Shown here piece by piece: positions 57,978-64,000 of a stretch of 64,000 nt of DNA (position 1 is the first letter of the stretch; the number at the start of each line of letters is the position of its first letter). The stretch is from Diplonema papillatum. Taxonomy: Eukaryota; Euglenozoa; Diplonemea; Diplonemida; Diplonemidae. A program made the position numbers and the translations under genes. Below the pieces are notes generated by a model. It did not search any database. It was given only the letters and a program-made list of their open reading frames with translations, and had not been told where the DNA came from. The stretch is taken from assembly GCA_030068145.1 (NCBI GenBank), contig JAPJBO010000604.1, positions 62,001-126,000 of the forward strand, written 5' to 3'.

Positions 57978-60323
57978 TCATTCGAAGCGATCCACGGTGC
58001 GCAAGTACGTATCGAGGAACGCCCGGAACTCGCGGCGAGCTGCGGAGATGGTGGTTTCTGCAGCACCGGCTCTCAAGGGGAGGAATGGGGCTACCGGCGG
58101 GAGGCTGAACCGTAAGGCTTCGGAGGCTGCAGGCTGGCTGACTAAGCGGGAGAATGCTTGAGCGAGGAGAGGGGAGTGAGGTGGTGGAAGATACACAGGG
58201 AGAAGGAACAGGAAGATGTGCAAAGCGTTGGAAGGCGGCACGTTTTTGGCCGCGAGTTGCCTCTCGGCATGAACGATGAAAGGAAGCGGGGTCAGTGACT
58301 GCGCTGACGCGATTGCGTAGGCAGCCAGCACGTAGCACGCAGACTCTTCACCTAGGTGCTCCGGTCCCGATTTGCATGCCAGCTCCCAAAGTGCAACTGG
58401 CAATGCATCACCCAGCACGGGCCGCAATCGAACCATGACCAGGACCCCACGGAGCAACAGGCGGACCACCTCGAAACCGTCACTTCCTGCTACTAGTTCC
58501 GGCTGGTTGCCGAGTATCCCGACGCACGCTTGCACCCACAGCGCAGCGGCGGCGCCGCTCACGGTGCAGCATCGCATCAACTTCCGGTGCGACTTTCTCA
58601 GAGAATCCTCCGCGTCGTGCTGTGTGAGACTATCGGTCACTTTCGTCACCAACCCTGCAGTCCACACCACGGATTCGTGCGCCCGCGTTCTTGCTACAGC
58701 AGCATACGCTTCGAGCCATCTCTCCTGCGCGCCTGAGTTCTGCAACACCTCTTTCAACACCCGCTCGCTAAGTACCCCTAATGCAGAATCAACCGCAGCC
58801 TCGTCCTCCCAACCGACCTCAGCCCCGCGAGGACTGTCAAGACCGGTCGCTTCGTCACCACTACTTCTCTTGCTGCTGTCGATGATGTTGTTGTTGCTGT
58901 TGTTGTTGGTGATGACGGCTTTCCCTCCGTCCCGTGAGCAACCTAGTTCACCGCCCGCCGAGTCCGGGTCTGTAGACGCGCTCAGATCACGCCCAGGCGG
59001 GTCTAGCTTCCTTCTTTTGCGCGCCACTTGCTCGCCCTCGGGGTCATCACATCCTGCATCACCGCAAGCATCGTTCGAACTGCGTCCCCCGCTGTGTGCC
59101 GCAAAAGACCCGCCTGGATCAGGGGCCACCTGTTCGCATTTCCTTATTTTGCCCGCCGCTTGGCCGCGCCCTCGCTCCGTGTCGGGGTCGTTGGCACTGC
59201 TGTCTTCTGGCTCGCTGGCGTACTTCGGGGGCGACTCGTTCGAATCGTCGGGTTTCGGGGTTTCAGGGGGCGGCTCGCCCGGACTTTCTCGTCGCACGGC
59301 AGCGACGGGGCGGTTGTGCCGGGCGCAGGCGGCGAGGATTTTTCCCACGTCGTTTGCCCAGAGTTCATCGTGCTTGAGCAGCTCCCGGAGGGACGGGTGC
59401 AGGAGGGGGAGGACTGCGGCGGCGTGCGGGACGCCACGTTCGGGCAAGATGTCAGTCTGCAGCCTCAGCAGCAGCCGGTGCGCCTTGCCGGAGCCGTCGG
59501 CTTCGAGGGCGAGCGCTGCCAGCAGCGCGACGTGATAATCGACGCGCGCCGCCGACAGGACGATCCTGGCGGATTCCTCCCGCAGGTCGTGCGCGTGTGG
59601 CAGCGACAGTGCTAAGCTTATCTGCTGCAGCAGCACGTCGGGGAACGCCGCGCAGAGCAATGCCCGCACCCGGCCCGGCAACGCAGGCCCAGACACGCCG
59701 CCAATGCCACTGCCACCTCCTAAACCACTACTACCAGACCCCCCGCCACCACCTTCTAAACTGCCACTACCCGTGCCCACGCCGCCTCCTCCGTCGCCGG
59801 CTCTGTCAAGCCCGCCACCGCAAGCCCCAGCAGCATCGTCGTCGGCGGCGTGGTTGAGGCGGGCCTTCAGCTTCACGAGGAAGAGGTTCAGGCTGGGCGA
59901 CTCGGGGTTAGCCACCCACAGCTCGCTGACCATCTCCAGCCACGCCGGGTCGCCTGCGATGGCGTCGAGCCAGGGCGGGTAGCCGGCGGGGGACAGCAGG
60001 CACGCGTCGAGGCCGGTGACCGTCTTTTTTAGCTGCGCGTCAGCCACGCCTCGCAGGCATTCGCCCAAAATGTGCTGCGGTGCGTCGAGCGGCACCGCCG
60101 CCGCCCTGTCCTTTGTCGACTCCTTCACCAGCTCCTTCACCCCCGCCGTGCACGCAGAGAGCAGCGAAACGATGTCCGGCAGCCCCCGGTAGCCCCTCAC
60201 CAGGGCACTGTTGACGTCCGCCGGCCTGCCGCCCGCCTGCACGAAGGCGCGCACCCGCTCCTTCACAGACTGCGGGCCTTCCAGGATCAGGTCCGGCCCG
60301 TCCAAACTCGCTTTCGGGTCCAT
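57978..60323 (-). CDS. NELF-C/D (TH1)-like negative elongation factor subunit
   Basis: 781 residues in one exon from ATG 60323 (MDPKASLDGPDL). The N-terminal 170 residues follow animal NELF-C/D: FVQAGGRPADVN (human YFQAGGSPENV), PPWLDAIAGDPAWLEMVSEL, and LNLFLVKLKARL. After a Gly-rich linker (about 170-215) come helical repeats including HPSLRELL and VGKILAACARHN. A Ser/Asp/Pro-rich insert of ~200 residues with a basic patch (RKRRKLD) separates the C-terminal helical region. NELF pauses RNA polymerase II near promoters; the C/D subunit bridges NELF-A and NELF-B. The match is by pattern and order, so a distant paralogue is possible. It uses TGA as stop. Confidence 0.75.
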   Translation of the reverse strand: MDPKASLDGPDLILEGPQSVKERVRAFVQAGGRPADVNSALVRGYRGLPDIVSLLSACTAGVKELVKESTKDRAAAVPLDAPQHILGECLRGVADAQLKKTVTGLDACLLSPAGYPPWLDAIAGDPAWLEMVSELWVANPESPSLNLFLVKLKARLNHAADDDAAGACGGGLDRAGDGGGGVGTGSGSLEGGGGGSGSSGLGGGSGIGGVSGPALPGRVRALLCAAFPDVLLQQISLALSLPHAHDLREESARIVLSAARVDYHVALLAALALEADGSGKAHRLLLRLQTDILPERGVPHAAAVLPLLHPSLRELLKHDELWANDVGKILAACARHNRPVAAVRRESPGEPPPETPKPDDSNESPPKYASEPEDSSANDPDTERGRGQAAGKIRKCEQVAPDPGGSFAAHSGGRSSNDACGDAGCDDPEGEQVARKRRKLDPPGRDLSASTDPDSAGGELGCSRDGGKAVITNNNSNNNIIDSSKRSSGDEATGLDSPRGAEVGWEDEAAVDSALGVLSERVLKEVLQNSGAQERWLEAYAAVARTRAHESVVWTAGLVTKVTDSLTQHDAEDSLRKSHRKLMRCCTVSGAAAALWVQACVGILGNQPELVAGSDGFEVVRLLLRGVLVMVRLRPVLGDALPVALWELACKSGPEHLGEESACYVLAAYAIASAQSLTPLPFIVHAERQLAAKNVPPSNALHIFLFLLPVYLPPPHSPLLAQAFSRLVSQPAASEALRFSLPPVAPFLPLRAGAAETTISAARREFRAFLDTYLRTVDRFE

Positions 60324-63040
60324 CGACCCCCCCAACCCACTCCCTTAACCCAGAGGAAAAGGGAGTAATCGTCTCGTCACGACGCTTCTTCTCGCAAAAC
60401 AGAACGGCCTCTCTCTTCCCCCGGCCCCCCTATCACTGTTTCACTATGGAGGGAGCTGATGCACCACGAAGGTCGATATGAGTTTGGGTTAGAATGCAAA
60501 GAATCTGAAGCGATAATCTGCATCGCCGGCGGCGCGGTTATCGCTTCGCATGTGATGTGTCTTGCTTTCGCCTCTTTAGCTCGTGTTCATCGTCGCGCTC
60601 AGGCGCGCGTTTGGTGCCTCGCTTCTCCTTCGACTGCTCGTCCAGGTTCACACGCCGATTTCTGCTTCTTCACGGCTTGGGCGATGGCCGCGCTTCGATG
60701 GGCGCTCTTCTACGCCGTTTTGTTGTCGGCTCCGACGCAGAGTTCGTCCGCTTCTTCGCTCGCGTCGGTACCGTCTTCTTGACCCTCGCCGCTGGCTTCA
60801 ATGTTGATGCTGCGGGTCTCTGATGTTGCTCGTCGATGAGTATCTTTGGTTGGTGTCGTTCGCTTGCGGTGTCGGCCATTATCCACGTATATCATGACGG
60901 TAGGTACTCCTCACCCTCCTCAGTAAGGTGTCGTATTAGGTGACTGTGCACTTGGAATCGTTTGGCCGACACTTCTGTTCTGCTGTAGAGCGCTGGGTTT
61001 GCATGGGATGTTTCTTGTAAACTAGAAATCAAGGTCCCCCGTTCACTTCTCAAGAGGGGCCGAATAGCCCGCATTCTTTCTTCAACGAGCCAGGTTCCTG
61101 GCGGTACGGGAAGCGGAAAAATATGCATGACATAGATGAAGACTGAGATCAAACCCAACAGAAGAAGAAGGAAAATAATGGACGAAAGGAAGAATAGTTG
61201 AGTCGCAGCTTTTGATCAAATAGATAAAAAATTCGTCCGGACATTTTGGTGGTATTCCTCGCTTTTTCTCACCAAAGGGGTGGGGGCCACTGCAGTGAAT
61301 GCAGGAAAAGCATTACTTCAAAATGAGTAAACGTAAACGTTTACATTTACTTAGTTTAGCCCCCGTTTGCGAGGCTGCTAGTTTCTGTTTCGCCTTCGCA
61401 GCATCCTGCACCGTTTACTGCAATCACTACCACAGACTACATGTCAATAAAAACGGGATTTTGGGGCTCGTGCCGTCCCTAATTAATAAATCGGTACCAA
61501 TGTCTGCAATACATTGAAATGCGCTGTTTTTGGACTGTAGAGCGGCAAAACACTTGAGCGCCGCACGACATCTTTGCTCCCCTGCTGGTCAACTAACGTG
61601 GCACCAGCCTTGAGCCTGGGCCGGTGCCGATCTGGGACCGGACAAGGGCAGCCGGGATGATTTGAATGCCTCACCGCCCGGCTCGAGAAAAGGGCGGCCT
61701 ATTAACATGAATGCGGGTAACGCATGCCCCAGCCTCGAGGCGCCAAGCCCTGGAGGCCTCTGTCACGGGCTGGTGACACAGTTCTTATTGACCAGCCTGG
61801 GAGGGCCCAAAATCGTGAGCAGCACAAACTCAAGAGGTCTAGCTCTAGTCAACTATTCTTTGCCGGATTTGCATGTTTTCAAGAAGAAAACGAAGGAAGA
61901 GAAGCACTCCGCAAAATGATAAGCTGCGGATCCGAAGACCCTAACTGCAAAGCTGCCGTCTTCCCAACATTGGAAGTAAAGCGACAACAAGAGTAGTGGT
62001 ATTTCATTGTGTGGCTCCCATAAATTCTACACTTATGCAAAGAAGTGAAGCGAAGTCCCGGACAGAACTCCTTGTTGAAAAGAAAAATGAAGAATGTGAT
62101 TTGGCTGAAGAAGTGTATTCTCGCTCGCTAAGCGACTCCAGCGGTGTACGCTTTCCGACCACAGCCCCTTTTGCTTGTGCGTGCCGTTTGATCGTTTTCC
62201 CACTTGTATTCGCCCTGTATCATTTATAAGCAAGAGCGTGAGTGGTTGTGTGAGGAGCGAGAGGCCCTGTTTCACAGTATATCATTAGTCGGTTAATGTT
62301 AATCTTAGAAGCGTCTTCTACGACTAATAAATTTCGATCAACCCCAAAAGCACGTCTGTTTAGCCTGCACAAGACATTGAAGGGCTCCCCAATAGTGTTC
62401 CTAAAGAGGGGTGAATGCCCGATTTCATCAAACCTGGTGGGCCGCTCGTCTTTTTGATAGCTAACGCGAAGTGATCAATATCATTTCCTAAACGCCGTGT
62501 CGCCCGCAGTCCCCGCTGGAAACGCATGTTTCAGCCTACCCCCACGCTTGGAACTGAGCAAGGTATCCTCTTGTGGAGACAGCTGTATGTGAGCCTTTGG
62601 TTCACAAGTGGTGTGGTGTGGTAGCTGGGACCTCGCTAGCCCTGTGTGAACACCTGACCAGGTGCATAGCCACGGATCTGCGGGGTCAAGTAATCACCAA
62701 TTTCCCAAATCAGAATCTTCTTGGGGGCCTGGCTTGCGTTGAGAATGCAAGCCCGTTGAGATGACCAATAATGTGCGGCTCTGCCCTAGAACAGTGTAGG
62801 AGACACTGGTAGTCAGTGGCAGCCACTGGCTGGCCAGCCCGAGCAAGGACCGAAGACGCAGACATTTACCCTTCGCTGGCGATGCCGCGGGTCACGTGGC
62901 TGACATTTCGTTCAGTTTTTCTTCGTTGAAACCCCTCGGGTAGGTAGTGCGTAGAAACCATGGGTCTCGCTTCATTTTCGTGTTGAGACCTCCTCCACTG
63001 ATTTCTGCCAGACTCTGGCTTTTTCGGTGCGCCGGACCCT
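60324..63040. other. Mostly without genes
   Basis: About 2.7 kb upstream of the NELF-C/D-like gene, with one doubtful small basic ORF at 60670-60879. From 61140 on the sequence is A/T-rich with no domain-bearing ORF. Confidence 0.45.
60670..60879 (-). CDS. Possible small Lys/Arg-rich nuclear protein
   Basis: 69 codons from an ATG at 60879 (MADTASERHQPKILID). From residue 30 it is strongly basic (RVKKTVPTRAKKRTN, TTKRRRRAP), like a histone tail or nuclear localisation region. After the TGA the same frame goes on for about 43 more basic codons before the next stop, so the ORF may be longer with an intron, or decayed. It is too short for a confident call. Confidence 0.3.
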   Translation of the reverse strand: MADTASERHQPKILIDEQHQRPAASTLKPAARVKKTVPTRAKKRTNSASEPTTKRRRRAPIEARPSPKP

Positions 63041-63044
63041 GGTG

Positions 63045-63310
63045 GTGGTATTTTCCGCTGGTCCATGTAGCAGACCTTTTCGACACTGTTTTGCTCGCTT
63101 TCAGCTCCGATGAAGGGGATCTGTGAAGAATAGACCCAGGGAACCAAAGGTATGTGCGTGGTTCGTAGGTGTTTACAAGATGCAGGGCACCGGGCGTGGA
63201 AACCACCAGGTCTACATTTGGAAGGACGGGGATCAAGCTGGTCCACGCAGCAGACTTTTTTCGCCCACGATTTTTTTCTCGCTTTCAGTTCCGATGAAGA
63301 TACCCATGAA
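63045..63310. repeat. Second locus of the dispersed ~190-bp repeat
   Basis: ggtccatgtagcaga (63060) and ggtccacgcagcaga (63240) start two units 180 bp apart, each followed by ttttgctcgctttcagctccgatgaag-type sequence. They match the units at 37489 and 37681 at roughly 75-80% by eye. Confidence 0.65.
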
Positions 63311-64000
63311 ATATGGAATTGCGTTTATTTATTGACAGGGTTTCATTGTTTTCCGGAAAGCGCATGGTGTCCAGTTCAAACACCGATCCGTCCATGATGA
63401 AAAGCAGAAGAGGAAAATTCCTTTGCTACTGGTAGACTCTAAGAGCTGGAATTTTCTTCCCGGTGACCGGTTTCACTGGTGTCAAAGACATCGGGAAGAA
63501 AAATCGTTTTCTCTTTCCTCGGGCCAGTTTTTCGCCCTCGCATATGCCCTCGGGCCGCCTCCTCGACAGATGCCTCGTCCACAGCAGCAGTCGGGAAGAA
63601 AGGTAACCCCGGGAACATTTCCGGAGTTGGGGCTTGCACGTGAAGTAACGTACGATCGGCACAACGACTAATGTATGACCATGGAGACCAATTTTCAAGA
63701 CCCGGAATTGGGAATTCCGGTGATAAAAACTGTAATAACGCCGAAAGTCGGATTTGGGGTGATAGAAAAGTGTTTCCTGGTCGGAGTTGGTGGTCAAGTA
63801 CCACTTCAGAAAGCAAACGTACGAACTCGTTCCAGGTGTGCCACGTTTGGAACCTGCTAGTCCCTGCAGCTTTTATTTAATTATGTCGTGTGGACAGCAG
63901 GCCTCCGACAGAGACTCGTTGCCGCCATCGACAGGCGACACGGAGTCTCTCACCGAGGATGTTAGCAAGCTGTCCTCATACTCTTTGCAGTTGAGCGGTG
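63311..64000. other. No supported gene
   Basis: Short frames on both strands without domains. A gene reading off the right edge cannot be judged. Confidence 0.4.

Overview
The window comes from a nuclear genome of a GC-rich, intron-bearing, repeat-rich eukaryote, most likely unicellular. The host genes are eukaryotic: an XRN-family 5'-3' exoribonuclease, a RABL6-type GTPase, a NELF-C/D-like elongation factor, an AASDH-like adenylation/carrier protein, and ankyrin and degenerate EF-hand proteins. Introns are GT-AG, 170 to 950 bp, and four of the five inferred acceptors read AG|G. NELF-C/D, RABL6 and AASDH together would suit an animal relative (unicellular Holozoa) or another deep protist lineage. 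The lineage cannot be settled from sequence alone. The code is standard: several host genes end in TGA.

Layout: 1-8.5 kb holds an EF-hand-like gene whose end is hit by a short retroposon, a LINE 3' piece with RNase H sitting in a 207-bp palindrome-bounded repeat, a second retroposon copy, and a three-exon gene. 9-18.5 kb is a head-to-tail chain of non-LTR retrotransposons. It includes a nearly full-length 7-kb copy with ORF1, a same-frame TGA, a 2A motif, an AP endonuclease, a reverse transcriptase and a Cys/His-rich tail. 20-22.3 kb is an ankyrin gene whose intron ends in about 95 CA units. 22-30 kb is mostly without recognisable genes. 30.8-31.7 kb is a Gln-rich protein. 32.5-37.4 kb is a tyrosine-recombinase retroelement with split direct repeats and the order gag, YR, RT/RNase H. 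38-60.3 kb is gene-dense: XRN with CCCH fingers, an AASDH-like/ankyrin/armadillo fusion, an EF-hand/coiled-coil protein, RABL6 and NELF-C/D-like. 60.4-64 kb has only repeats and one doubtful small basic ORF.

All ten supported host genes and all LINE and YR elements read on the minus strand. Only the short retroposons read plus. The genes do not form an obvious pathway; several concern RNA (XRN, NELF-C/D). The most unusual objects are the LINE with a possible TGA-CTA read-through junction followed by 2A, the self-targeting LINE chain ending in GCTTAACGG, the AASDH-like/ankyrin/armadillo fusion, and the XRN protein with added CCCH and RRM-like modules.
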